A stretch of 64,000 bases of DNA from Streptomyces corallincola (lineage in GTDB: Bacteria > Actinomycetota > Actinomycetes > Streptomycetales > Streptomycetaceae). The stretch's first letter is position 1. Each line of letters opens with the position of its first letter. Made by a program: the position numbers and the translations under genes. Below are positions 42,514 to 50,711 of the stretch, one piece after another. Below the pieces are notes generated by a model that searched no databases, was not told the DNA's origin, and saw nothing but the letters and a program-made list of their open reading frames with translations. The stretch spans positions 56,194 to 120,193 of the forward strand of contig NZ_JAHRXF010000016.1 of assembly GCF_019104725.1 (NCBI RefSeq), read 5' to 3'.

Positions 42514-43488
42514 TCAGCCCTTGGTGCTGCCCGCGCTGATCCCGGCGACGATGTGCCGCTGGAAGACGAGGAACAGCGCCACCATCGGGACGCTCGCCAT
42601 GACCATCGCGGCGATGAGCACGGTGAGCGGGATGTTCTGCGACAGCTGGACGAGGGCGACGCTGATCGGCTGCCGGTCGGTGTCGGAGAACACCATCAGC
42701 GGCCACAGGAAGTCCTGCCACACGGCCACCAGCGCGAAGATCGACACCACGCCGAGCACCGGCCGCGACATGGGCAGGACGACGGACCACAGGACGCGCG
42801 TCCGGCCCGCGCCGTCGATCTCGGCGGCCTCCAGCACATCCCTGGGCAGCTGGTCGAAGAACCGCTTGAGCAGATACAGGTTGAAGGCGTTGGCGACGGC
42901 GGGCAGCCAGATGGCGAGCGGGTCGTTGAGCAGACTGGTGTGCAGCAGCGGGAGATCGGCCACGGTCAGGTACTTGGGCACGACCAGTGCCTGGGCCGGG
43001 ACCATCAGCGTGGCGAGGATGCCGCCGAGGACGAACTTCCCAAAGGCGGGCCGGAGTCGGGACAGGGCGTAGGCGGCGGCCGTGCAGAACACGATCTGGC
43101 ACAGCCAGGCACCGGCCGCCTGCACGACGGTGTTCCACAGGTGGGCCGGGAGCCGCATCAGGTCCCAGGCGTCCGTGTAGCCGCCGGTGTGCCAGTGGTG
43201 CGGAACCAGGGTGGGCGGGGTGCGCGCCACCTCGTCCGGCGACTTCATCGCACCGGTCACCATCCAGTAGACCGGGAAGAGGAAGGCGAGGGCGAACAGC
43301 AGGACGGTGGCGGTGAAGACGGTCCAGTAGACGATCCGGCCGCGCGGGCGGGCCAGGGTGGCCGGGGAGACCAGGGTGCGCACGGCGCTCCCGCGTCCCG
43401 CTCGGACCGTCCTCGTACGCCCCTGTCGGACCGTACCCGCGCGCGTCCCTCGAACCGCCCCCGTACGTCCCTCTCGGAGCGTGCTCAC
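42514..43488 (-). CDS. Carbohydrate ABC transporter permease, MalG-type
   Basis: Inner-membrane permease of 324 residues with six spans and the ATPase-contacting EAA loop EAAEIDGAGRTRVLWSVVLP. It forms a heterodimer with the upstream MalF-type permease for uptake of oligosaccharides. The start GTG 43488 overlaps the upstream stop (GTGA) and has GGAGG 7 bases upstream. Oddly, residues 6-37 are an Arg-rich cytoplasmic extension made of four degenerate 8-residue repeats (EGRTGAVR, GTRAGTVR, QGRTRTVR, AGRGSAVR). No ATP-binding subunit is encoded in the cluster, so a shared MsiK-type ATPase elsewhere is expected, as in other Streptomyces sugar importers. Confidence 0.92.
   Translation of the reverse strand: MSTLREGRTGAVRGTRAGTVRQGRTRTVRAGRGSAVRTLVSPATLARPRGRIVYWTVFTATVLLFALAFLFPVYWMVTGAMKSPDEVARTPPTLVPHHWHTGGYTDAWDLMRLPAHLWNTVVQAAGAWLCQIVFCTAAAYALSRLRPAFGKFVLGGILATLMVPAQALVVPKYLTVADLPLLHTSLLNDPLAIWLPAVANAFNLYLLKRFFDQLPRDVLEAAEIDGAGRTRVLWSVVLPMSRPVLGVVSIFALVAVWQDFLWPLMVFSDTDRQPISVALVQLSQNIPLTVLIAAMVMASVPMVALFLVFQRHIVAGISAGSTKG
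43378..43473 (-). repeat. Four degenerate 24-bp repeats at the start of the MalG-type gene
   Basis: The DNA encodes EGRTGAVR-GTRAGTVR-QGRTRTVR-AGRGSAVR, giving four related 8-residue units at the N-terminus. Identity between units is partial but the Arg/Thr/Val/Arg phase is constant. Confidence 0.6.
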
Positions 43489-44441
43489 GCGTCCCCCTCC
43501 GATCGGGTCAGCCGGAGGTATCCGGCGGAGAAGACCCCGAGCAGCACCAGCAGCATCACGCTGAGCGCGCAGGCGCCGCCGAAGTCGTTGTAGAGGAAGG
43601 CGTATTTGTAGATCAGGTAGAGCACGGTGACCGTGGCGTTCTCCGGTCCGCCGCCGGTGATGACGAACGGCTCGGTGAACACCTGCATGGTGGCGATGAT
43701 CTGAAGGAGCATCAGCATCAGGATCACGAACCGGGTCTGCGGGACGGTGACGTGCCGGACGCGCTGGAGCAGGTTGGCGCCGTCCAGTTCGGCGGCCTCG
43801 TACAGCTCGCCGGGGATGGACTGGAGGGCGGCGAGGTAGATGAGGACGGTGCCGCCCATGTTGGCCCACGTGGCCACGATCACCAGGGAGATCAGGGCGG
43901 TGTCGGCGCCGTTGGACCAGTTCGAGGTGGGCAGGTGGACGGCGCGCAGCGCCTCGTTGGCGAGTCCGGCGCCGGGGTCGTAGAACCACTTCCACAGCAG
44001 GGCGCTGACCACCGGCGGGATCATCACCGGGAGGTAGACGGCGACCCGGAAGAAGGCGCGGGCGTGCCGGAGTTCGTTGAGGACCAGGGCGAGCAGGAAG
44101 GGGACGGCGAAGCCGAGGAGCAGGGCGAGCGCGGTGAAGGTGAGCGTGTTGCGCCAGGCGGCGGTGAACTCGGGGTCGTGCAGGACGCGGGTGAAGTTGG
44201 CGGTGCCGGCCCACTGGGGCGGGGAGCCGGGGGTGTACTTCTGGAAGGCGATGACGACGGCGCGGACCGCCGGATACCAGGAGAACAGCGCGAAGCAGAG
44301 CAGGCCGCCCAACAGGAATGCGTAGGCGTGGAGTTGGTCGGTGAGAGTGCGCCGCCACCGGCCGTCGGGGCGGGGCGCGGGGCGCGTCCGTGGCGGGACG
44401 GCGGCCCGCTGGGCGGAGGGCCGCTCGGCCGTCTTCGTCAT
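43485..44441 (-). CDS. Carbohydrate ABC transporter permease, MalF-type
   Basis: Inner-membrane permease of 318 residues. The first span lies after a polar Arg/Pro N-terminus (about 38-58), with periplasmic loop YTPGSPPQWAGTANFTRVLH, then five more spans and the EAA motif EAAELDGANLLQRVRHVTVP. It starts at ATG 44441, only 5 bases after the stop of the solute-binding protein gene, and its own stop overlaps the next permease start by 4 bases. The arrangement SBP-MalF-MalG is the standard CUT1 sugar importer. GGAG inside the end of the upstream gene may be its ribosome site. Confidence 0.92.
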   Translation of the reverse strand: MTKTAERPSAQRAAVPPRTRPAPRPDGRWRRTLTDQLHAYAFLLGGLLCFALFSWYPAVRAVVIAFQKYTPGSPPQWAGTANFTRVLHDPEFTAAWRNTLTFTALALLLGFAVPFLLALVLNELRHARAFFRVAVYLPVMIPPVVSALLWKWFYDPGAGLANEALRAVHLPTSNWSNGADTALISLVIVATWANMGGTVLIYLAALQSIPGELYEAAELDGANLLQRVRHVTVPQTRFVILMLMLLQIIATMQVFTEPFVITGGGPENATVTVLYLIYKYAFLYNDFGGACALSVMLLVLLGVFSAGYLRLTRSEGDA

Positions 44442-44446
44442 GGCGG

Positions 44447-45799
44447 TCAGCTCCGGGCCAGGATGCTGTCGATCTTGCCGGAGGCGTCCTCCAGGAGCCG
44501 GTCGATGTCGGCGTCCTTCTTGGTGAGGACGGCGGACACCACGCCGTCCAGGACGGAGTAGATCTGCTGGGCGTCCGGCGGCTCGATCTTCATCTCCAGC
44601 TTCTGGTTGCCGTCCAGGAACGCCTGGTAGTTCTCCACCGGGACGTTGGCGTTGGCCTTCTTGACCTGCTGGTCCCTGGCGTCGGCAGCGCCGGTGAAGA
44701 GGCGGGGCTCGGGCAGGCCGACGGGTGCGTCGTGCCGTTTGGCGCGGGCGTAGTCGCCGAGGAATCCCTTGCCGGGGCTGAGGAACATGTGGTCGAGCCA
44801 CTTCAGGCCCGCCCGGATCTGCGCGGGGGTCGCCCGGCGGTTGAACATGTAGCCGTCGCCGCCGATGAGGGTGCCCCGGCCGCCGGGCATGGGGGCGAGG
44901 GCGAGGTCCTTGTAGTCGCCGCCCTTCTCCTTGACGAGGATCGGGATGTTGTCCGGCGCGGAGAGGTACATGCCGAGCTTGCCCGAACCCATCATCTGCT
45001 GCGCGTCGTTGATGACGAGGAGCTGCTTGCTGCCCATCGAGTCGTCGGTCCAGCGCATGTCGTGCAGGTTCCGCAGGACCGCGTGTCCCTGCGGGGTGTC
45101 GATGGTGGCCTTCCTGCCGGAGGCGTCCACGACGTCACCGCCCTGGGAGTACAGCTCGGCGGTGAAGTGCCAGCCGCCCTGGTTCTGCGCGCTGTAGTCG
45201 GCGTACCCGACGGTGCCGTCACCGAGGGCGGCGATACGTCTGGCGGCGGCGCGGACCTCGTCCCAGGTCGCCGGGGGCCGGTCGGGGTCGAGTCCGGCCT
45301 TCTCGAACAGGGCCCGGTTGTAGATGAGCCCCATGCTGTAGCCGGTGCGCGGGATGCCGTAGACCTTGCCGTCCACGGTGTAGATGTCCCTGAGCTGCTT
45401 GCTGAGGGTGCCGTAGCTCTTGAGTTCCCCGAGGTACGGCGTGAGGTCGGCGGCCTGGTGGATGTCCACGACGTGCCGGGCGTCGGTGAAGTACGTGTAG
45501 AACACGTCCTCCATCTGCCCACCGGCGAGTTTGGCGTCGAACGTCTTGGGGTCCTGGCAGGGGAACGCGTCGTGGGCGACGACGTCGATGTCCGCGTGGG
45601 CCTTCTCGAACGCGGCGGTGTCGGCCTCGAAGAACGCGCGATCGACCTTGGCGCTCCTGGGCGGCTCGCAGTTGACGGTGATGCGGGTCTTCCCGCCGGA
45701 GGCGCCGTCGTCGCCCGACCCGCAGGCGGACGCGGTGAGTGCGAGGGAGGAACAGACGCCGATCGCGGCGAGGGTGCGGCGGAACCCGGTGCTTGTCAT
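44447..45799 (-). CDS. Sugar ABC transporter substrate-binding lipoprotein
   Basis: Extracellular lipoprotein of 450 residues, family 1 solute-binding protein. The signal ends in a lipobox LTASAC with the modified Cys at about residue 26 (MTSTGFRRTLAAIGVCSSLA start). The mature protein shows the typical bilobed pattern (DAFPCQDPKTFDAKLAGGQ, YGIPRTGYSMGLIYNRALFE, LGMYLSAPDNIPILVKEKGG, IGGDGYMFNRRATP). It should capture an oligosaccharide, inferred to be nigero-oligosaccharides from the linked GH87 and GH13 genes. ATG 45799 has GAGGGG 7 bases upstream. It begins the sugar operon, 119 bases downstream of the LacI gene; the gap has an AT-rich promoter-like tract near 45874-45898. Confidence 0.92.
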   Translation of the reverse strand: MTSTGFRRTLAAIGVCSSLALTASACGSGDDGASGGKTRITVNCEPPRSAKVDRAFFEADTAAFEKAHADIDVVAHDAFPCQDPKTFDAKLAGGQMEDVFYTYFTDARHVVDIHQAADLTPYLGELKSYGTLSKQLRDIYTVDGKVYGIPRTGYSMGLIYNRALFEKAGLDPDRPPATWDEVRAAARRIAALGDGTVGYADYSAQNQGGWHFTAELYSQGGDVVDASGRKATIDTPQGHAVLRNLHDMRWTDDSMGSKQLLVINDAQQMMGSGKLGMYLSAPDNIPILVKEKGGDYKDLALAPMPGGRGTLIGGDGYMFNRRATPAQIRAGLKWLDHMFLSPGKGFLGDYARAKRHDAPVGLPEPRLFTGAADARDQQVKKANANVPVENYQAFLDGNQKLEMKIEPPDAQQIYSVLDGVVSAVLTKKDADIDRLLEDASGKIDSILARS

Positions 45800-45918
45800 C
45801 GGTGGACCCCTCAGGGCAGGAGCGGTGGGCGCGGCACACTCAAGCACCGACACCAGGGGTCCGCAAGATGTCGCGTGAGAATTGAAATTATTCGACAGTA
45901 GCTGTGATCTTCTGGACC

Positions 45919-46917
45919 TCAGTCGCGCGGGGCTTGCGCGGTGGAGCCGCGCACCACGAGTTCCGGCTCGAACAGCAGCTCTTCGGCGGGCACGGAGGTG
46001 CCCGCGATCTGCGCGTTCAGGAGTTCCACGGCGGCGCGCCCCATCGCCTCGATGGGCTGGCGGACGGTGGTCAGCGGGGGTTCGGTGCAGTTCATCAGCG
46101 CCGAGTCGTCGTAGCCGACGACGGAGATCCGGCCGGGCACGTCAAGTCCCCGGCGGCGGGCGGCGCGCACCGCGCCGAGGGCGAGGGGGTCGCTGGCACA
46201 GACGATGCCGGTGACGCCCCGGTCCAGCAGCCGGGCGGCGGCGGCGTGGCCGCCCTCGATGGAGAAGATGGCGCGGGCCACGTACGCGTCGGGGAGGCCC
46301 CCGGCGACCGCGCGGGCGGCGGCGAGTTTGCGGGCGGAGGGCACGTGGTCGCCGGGTCCGAGGACCAGGCCGATCCGCTCGTGCCCGAGCGAGGCGAGGT
46401 GGCGCCACGCCTGTTCGACGGCGACGGCGTCGTCGCAGGAGACGCCGGGGAAGCCGAGGTCGTCGATGGCCGCGTTGACCAGCACGACGGGGATGTTGCG
46501 CTCGGCGAGCAGCCGGTAGTGGTCGTGCGGCGCCTCGGCCTGCGCGTAGAGACCACCGGCGAAGACGACGCCCGACACCTGCTGCTGGAGCAGCAGTTCG
46601 ACGTAGTCGGCCTCGGAGACGCCGCCCTTGGTCTGGGTGCACAGCACCGGGGTCAGCCCGAGCTGCGCCAGCGCGCCACCGATGACCTCGGCGAACGCCG
46701 GGAAGATGGGGTTCTGCAGCTCGGGCAGGACCAGGCCGACCAGGCGGGCCCGTTCACCGCGCAGCTGGGTGGGACGCTCGTAGCCGAGGACGTCGAGCGC
46801 GGTGAGCACCGCCCGCCGGGTGGCCTCGGAGACTCCGGGTTTGTTGTTGAGCACCCGGCTGACCGTGGCCTCGCTGACCCCGACCTTCTTCGCCACTTCC
46901 GCAAGTCGTCGCGTCAT
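45919..46917 (-). CDS. LacI-family regulator of the alpha-glucan operon
   Basis: Repressor of 332 residues. The HTH/hinge are RLAEVAKKVGVSEATVSRVL and the LNNKPGVSEATRRAVL segment; the sensor domain contains LVGLVLPELQNPIFPAFAEV, VNAAIDDLGFPGVSCDD, RIGLVLGPGDHVPSARKLAA and VVGYDDSALMNCTEPPLTTV. It sits just upstream of, and in the same orientation as, the solute-binding protein, permease, GH13 and GH87 genes and very likely represses them until a glucan-derived sugar binds. Two overlapping palindromes (46933-46954) lie 15 bases before its ATG, which suggests autoregulation. No clear Shine-Dalgarno sequence precedes the start. Confidence 0.92.
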   Translation of the reverse strand: MTRRLAEVAKKVGVSEATVSRVLNNKPGVSEATRRAVLTALDVLGYERPTQLRGERARLVGLVLPELQNPIFPAFAEVIGGALAQLGLTPVLCTQTKGGVSEADYVELLLQQQVSGVVFAGGLYAQAEAPHDHYRLLAERNIPVVLVNAAIDDLGFPGVSCDDAVAVEQAWRHLASLGHERIGLVLGPGDHVPSARKLAAARAVAGGLPDAYVARAIFSIEGGHAAAARLLDRGVTGIVCASDPLALGAVRAARRRGLDVPGRISVVGYDDSALMNCTEPPLTTVRQPIEAMGRAAVELLNAQIAGTSVPAEELLFEPELVVRGSTAQAPRD

Positions 46918-46932
46918 GCGCGCAAGTTTAGC

Positions 46933-46954
46933 GCAAGGCTTGCAAACGGTTTGC
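46933..46954. promoter_or_regulatory. Overlapping LacI-type operators before the regulator gene
   Basis: GCAAGGCTTGC (46933-46943; perfect 5-bp arms) overlaps GCAAACGGTTTGC (46942-46954; perfect 6-bp arms) by two bases. Both resemble LacI-family operators with a central CG-like step. A GCAAG half-site also occurs in the space before the solute-binding protein gene. Confidence 0.6.
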
Positions 46955-47114
46955 GGGATTCCCCGCGCGGTGGTGTCCGGACGGCGGCGGGACCCGGCCG
47001 CCGGAATCCCGGTCCGCCGGAGACCGACCGCCACGGAGGGATCGGTACGGCGGATCGGGCGCGGGCGGTTGTCTGCCCGGCCCCGTCGGCGACCTGAACG
47101 CCGACGGAACCGGG

Positions 47115-47783
47115 TCAGTTCTCGGGGGAGGGCACGACCGTGAGGCGGGCGCCGGAGGTGCGCGGGCGACGGCGACGGCGTGTCACGGCGCCGGGGCGGC
47201 GGTTGTCACGCAGCACCATCGTCAGCCGGGTGTAGCCGAACTCCCGCAGCGCGGCGGGGGTTTCGTCCACGATCCGGCACTCGGTCGGCTCCCGACGCGG
47301 GTCGGGGTGGCGCAGCAGGCGTACGGCGCTGTCGAGCCGCGATCCGCGCTCACCGACCGCGCCGAGCCAGTGCGGCAGGCCCTGCCGGAAGGCGGCCTCC
47401 ATGATCGGGTCCTGGGCCACCTCCCGCCGCAGGGCGAGGAGTTCGTGGTCGTGGGCATGGTGTTCGACGGCGGTCTTCAGGTGGGCCAGCATCGGCAGGC
47501 ACCAGCCCGGTTCGTGGTCGCCGAGGATGCCGGGGGCGTCGGGGTGGAAGAGGACGAAGCGCAGGAAGCTGACGGCGGGCATCGCGGTGGGGTGCGGGCG
47601 GACGCCCGAGAAGAGCGTGCCGTAGGCGGAGTTGGCCGTGACGACGGTCCAGCGGTGGTCCACGACCAGCGACGGGAACGCCACGGCGTCCACCAGCGCG
47701 GCGTAGTCCTCCAGGTAAGCCCGAGCCTCGGGGCTCTCGGCGACGGGCGGTGGCGCCCACTGCCCTTCTGCCTGATGTGCCAT
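47115..47783 (-). CDS. MmyB-like ligand-binding-domain protein without HTH
   Basis: Protein of 222 residues that matches the PAS-like sensor half of MmyB/XRE regulators (FPSLVVDHRWTVVTANSAYG, FLRFVLFHPDAPGILGDHEP, LHFHPD-type region, AHLKTAVEHHAHDHELLALR, ECRIVDETPAALREFGYTRL). Full MmyB-type regulators carry an N-terminal XRE HTH, which is absent here; only about 35 residues precede the sensor domain. The divergent neighbour at 48024 is an HTH-containing protein. The start ATG 47783 is preferred, with GAGGGG 11 bases upstream, though an extension to 47849 is open. The C-terminus is Arg-rich (TRRRRRPRTSG). The role is probably regulatory. Confidence 0.7.
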   Translation of the reverse strand: MAHQAEGQWAPPPVAESPEARAYLEDYAALVDAVAFPSLVVDHRWTVVTANSAYGTLFSGVRPHPTAMPAVSFLRFVLFHPDAPGILGDHEPGWCLPMLAHLKTAVEHHAHDHELLALRREVAQDPIMEAAFRQGLPHWLGAVGERGSRLDSAVRLLRHPDPRREPTECRIVDETPAALREFGYTRLTMVLRDNRRPGAVTRRRRRPRTSGARLTVVPSPEN

Positions 47784-47897
47784 CGGGAGGTCACCCCTCT
47801 TGCCTATGCGGCCTTCACGCGGCGATGCGATCCTGTCCGCCCGACGCAACTCGTGTCAACTATCGTGGCATTTCCTGCCGGGCGACGGCCGAAATTC

Positions 47898-47913
47898 GCC
47901 ACAGTTGTGGCGA
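47898..47913. promoter_or_regulatory. 16-bp palindrome in the divergent MmyB/XRE region
   Basis: CGCCACA-GT-TGTGGCG is a perfect inverted repeat with 7-bp arms about 110 bases from either start codon. It is a good candidate operator for the adjacent XRE-type protein. Confidence 0.55.
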
Positions 47914-48023
47914 GACCTGGATGTGGGTTCGGCGTACCGGCTACTCTCCCGGAAGTCCGGATGAACCGCCTGTGCGAAGCCCGGACCTACCTGAAGCCTT
48001 CAAGAGACGTAGGAGTTCTGTCG

Positions 48024-48683
48024 GTGACGGATGGCTACGAGGACGCGGGCGCCCCGGAGACCGCTCGGCTACCGGCCGTCGTCGCCCGCGTCACCGCGCT
48101 CGCCGACCGCCTCGGGGTGCCGCACACCGAGGTCCTCGACGTCGGGCGGCTGCATGTCGCCTGCGGTGTGCCGGAGCCGGTGGTCAAGGCGCTGCTGAGC
48201 GGTCGGCCGGCGGGGGAACCGGACGTGCAGGCACGGTTCCTGCAACGCCTCGACCTGCTGCGCCGCACCCGGCTGAAACCGAACGGCCGCCGCCACACCC
48301 AGCAGGAGATCGCCGACGGCGCCGGAATGTCCCGGCAGCAGGCGGGCGCCCTTCTCAACGGCGACCGGCGGCCCACGATGGAGCACTGCGACGCGCTCCA
48401 GCGCTACTTCCGGGTCCACGCGGGCTTCCTGACCGCCGAGGACCCCGAGGCGCTGGCGGGCGCGCTCCAGCGCGCCGAGCAGGAGTTGCTGCAGAGGCTC
48501 GCGGACCGGGAGGACCGGGAGCGCGCGGCGGACGGCACGGCGGACCCGGTGCAGCGGCTGCTCCAGGACCACGGCGTACGGGGCATCGCCTGGCGCGCGG
48601 CCCAGCTCCCCACGGACCAGCACCGGGACAAGGTCGCGGAGTGGCTGGACATGCTGCTGGAGAGCGTGCAGCGCCCCGAGTGA
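48024..48683 (+). CDS. XRE-family helix-turn-helix regulator
   Basis: Protein of 219 residues with a central helix-turn-helix (RRHTQQEIADGAGMSRQQAG, then LLNGDRRPTMEHCDALQRYF) flanked by helical regions. The N-terminal ~75 residues have their own helical array (VTALADRLGVPHTEVLDVGR). The C-terminal ~80 residues (ALQRAEQELLQRLADREDRE) are probably dimerising, and the tail resembles other XRE proteins of actinobacteria (VQRLLQDHGVRGIAWRAAQL). The GTG at 48024 has GGAG 8 bases upstream. It is divergent from the MmyB-like sensor protein across a 240-base region with a 16-bp palindrome, so the two may act together. The target genes are unknown. Confidence 0.82.
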   Translation: MTDGYEDAGAPETARLPAVVARVTALADRLGVPHTEVLDVGRLHVACGVPEPVVKALLSGRPAGEPDVQARFLQRLDLLRRTRLKPNGRRHTQQEIADGAGMSRQQAGALLNGDRRPTMEHCDALQRYFRVHAGFLTAEDPEALAGALQRAEQELLQRLADREDRERAADGTADPVQRLLQDHGVRGIAWRAAQLPTDQHRDKVAEWLDMLLESVQRPE

Positions 48684-48701
48684 GCCCGGCGGCGGGGCGG
48701 G

Positions 48702-49436
48702 TCAGCCGTGCCGGACCGACACGGCCGTCAGCACCAGTCCCCCGCCGATCAGCCAGCGCCCCTCGAAGCCGGACAGCCGGGCGCCGCCCACCAGGGGCCC
48801 CGGCACCAGCAGCCGGGCGTGGAACGTGCCCCGCGCGGGCGGGACCCGGCCGCCGGAGGTGCCCGGTGCCGCGCCCGGTGCCGACGGTCCCGGGGTCAGC
48901 GTGATGTCGGCCTCGGAGAAGTCCAGCCAGGCACGGGTGAGCGGGAACCACGCCTTGTAGACGGACTCCTTGGCGCTGAACAGCAGCCGGTCCCAGTGCA
49001 CTTCGGGGTGGGCGGCGCTCAGCTCGCGGTGCCGGTCGCGCTCGGTGGGCAGCGCGACGGTGTCGAACACGCCCTCGGGGAGCGGTCCGTGGGGTTCGGC
49101 GTCGATACCGAGCGAGGCGAGGTCGGCGGTGCGCACCAGGGCGGCGGCCCGGTAGCCGTCGCAGTGCGTCATGGTCCCGGCGATGCCCTCCGGCCACACC
49201 GGCGCCCCGCGCTCCCCGGTCGGCACCGGCCGGGGTTCGAGGCCGAGCTTCTCCATGCAGCGCCGCGCGCAGACCCGTACGGCGGTGAACTCGCGGCGCC
49301 GCTTGGGCACCGCGCGGGCCACCAGCGCCCGTTCCTCCGGGTGGAGGGCGTCCGGGTACAGCGCGTCCTCGTCGGCCTCCGCGTCCCCGAACGTCTCCAC
49401 GGCCACCACGGACGGCGGGAGCAGTTCCTCGATCAC
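48702..49436 (-). CDS. 4'-Phosphopantetheinyl transferase (Sfp/EntD type)
   Basis: Enzyme of 244 residues that transfers phosphopantetheine from CoA to the Ser of acyl- or peptidyl-carrier proteins of fatty-acid, polyketide or peptide synthases. Motifs are RREFTAVRVCARRCMEKLG (acyl-carrier contact region), MTHCDGYRAAALVR, SLGIDAEPH (metal-binding Asp/Glu) and RLLFSAKESVYKAW (catalytic WxxKEA/FSAKES-type). The start GTG 49436 overlaps the stop of the upstream metallophosphoesterase by 4 bases (GTGA) with GGAGG 10 bases upstream, so both are co-translated. In S. coelicolor I recall a PPTase at this position serving several pathways. No carrier-protein gene is adjacent. Confidence 0.92.
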   Translation of the reverse strand: MIEELLPPSVVAVETFGDAEADEDALYPDALHPEERALVARAVPKRRREFTAVRVCARRCMEKLGLEPRPVPTGERGAPVWPEGIAGTMTHCDGYRAAALVRTADLASLGIDAEPHGPLPEGVFDTVALPTERDRHRELSAAHPEVHWDRLLFSAKESVYKAWFPLTRAWLDFSEADITLTPGPSAPGAAPGTSGGRVPPARGTFHARLLVPGPLVGGARLSGFEGRWLIGGGLVLTAVSVRHG

Positions 49437-50299
49437 CGGGCCAGGACCTCCATCGGCAGGATGCGGCGCGGACGGCCGGGCGGTACCGGACGCTTGCGCC
49501 ACTCACGGGGGTAGCCCACCGACACCTCCTCGAAGCGGACGCCCTCGTGGACGGTGGAGCGCGGGATGTGCAGATGGCCGTAGACCATCGTGGCGACCCG
49601 GAAGCGGCGGTGCCAGTCGGCGGTCAGCGCGGTGCCGCACCACATGGCGAACTCGGGGTGCCGGAGCACCTCGGTGGGGTGCCGGTCCAGCGGGTAGTGC
49701 GCGGCGAGGACGGTGGGCAGGTCCTCGGGGATCTCCGCGAGACGGCGCTCCGTCCCGGCGACGCGGGCCCGGCACCAGTCCTCGCGGGTCGGGTACGGGT
49801 CGGGGTGCAGCAGGTGCTCGTCGGTGCAGACGATCCCGGTGCCCTCGGCGTGGGCGAGGCCCTCGGCCTTGGTGGCGCAGCCGGGCGGCAGGAAGGAGTA
49901 GTCGTACAGCAGGAACAGCGGGGCGACGGCGACCGGGCCGCCGGGGCCGTGCCACACCGGGTACGGGTCCTCGGGGGTGGTGACGCCGAGGTCCCGGCAC
50001 ACCTCGACCAGATGGTCGTAGCGGGCGGCGCCGCGCAGCGTGACGGTGTCCCTCGGGTGGGTCCACAGGTCGTGGTTGCCGGGGGCCCACAGCACCTTGC
50101 GGAAGCGTCCGGCGAGGGTGGCGAGCGCCCAGCGGATGTCCGCCACGGTCTCCGCGACGTCACCGGCCACGATCAGCCAGTCGTCCTCGCTCTCCGGGCG
50201 CATCCGTTCCACCAGGGCGCGGTTCTCGGGATAGGAGATGTGCAGATCGCTGATGGCCAGCAGCTGTCCGGACTCCGCCGTGGACCCCACCCCGCGCAC
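49433..50299 (-). CDS. Metallophosphoesterase coupled to PPTase
   Basis: Calcineurin-like phosphoesterase of 288 residues with a complete dinuclear metal site: ISDLHISYPENRAL, VAGDVAETVADI, LWAPGNHDLWTHP, AAHYPLDRHPTEV and VYGHLHIPRSTVHEG. It hydrolyses a phosphomonoester or diester; the substrate is unknown, but the strict 4-base overlap with the PPTase gene makes a link to CoA or phosphopantetheine (for example recycling of 3',5'-ADP or apo-carrier turnover) worth testing. The start GTG 50299 is preceded by GGAGGAG. Divergent from the ATP-grasp gene. Confidence 0.88.
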   Translation of the reverse strand: MRGVGSTAESGQLLAISDLHISYPENRALVERMRPESEDDWLIVAGDVAETVADIRWALATLAGRFRKVLWAPGNHDLWTHPRDTVTLRGAARYDHLVEVCRDLGVTTPEDPYPVWHGPGGPVAVAPLFLLYDYSFLPPGCATKAEGLAHAEGTGIVCTDEHLLHPDPYPTREDWCRARVAGTERRLAEIPEDLPTVLAAHYPLDRHPTEVLRHPEFAMWCGTALTADWHRRFRVATMVYGHLHIPRSTVHEGVRFEEVSVGYPREWRKRPVPPGRPRRILPMEVLAR

Positions 50300-50711
50300 C
50301 TCTCTCCTCCGGAACCGTTCCGGACGTCTTCCCGATCATCGGTCGGCACCACGAGAACACACGCGCCGGACCACGACAAGAGGGAAACCGGCCGGTCACC
50401 GGGGTTGTCCACCCCGCCCGGCGGATCACCTCCGGCCCGCCCCGGGGACCGCGTCCGGCGCCCGCCACCCCGTCCCGGCCACACCCCGTACCCCGGCCGC
50501 ACTCCGCCCGCACCCCCGGTCCGGGCGGGCGCCGGCCCCCGGGGAATCCGTGACCCACACGTTGCACGCCCAGGCGATTGAAAGCCGTATGATCGCCGCA
50601 AGCCGACGCCCCTAACTCCCCCTCGAACAGGGCCGTTTGGCGCACCCTCCTCCCTCCTGTCCGGGTCGCGGACCGCCCCGTCCTGCCCGTACCGTCCCGA
50701 AGGCGGCCCGC
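50300..50711. other. Divergent region between metallophosphoesterase and ATP-grasp genes
   Basis: 412 bases with no credible gene. Near the plus-strand gene a TTGCAC (50562) and TATGAT (50588) pair occurs but with a 20-base spacer, too long for a normal promoter; TATGAT may still be a -10. The remainder is GC-rich without clear hairpins. Confidence 0.5.

Noticed and set aside
50562..50593. Promoter TTGCAC/TATGAT for the ATP-grasp gene
   Set aside because: The spacer is 20 bases, outside the normal range; TATGAT alone is not sufficient.
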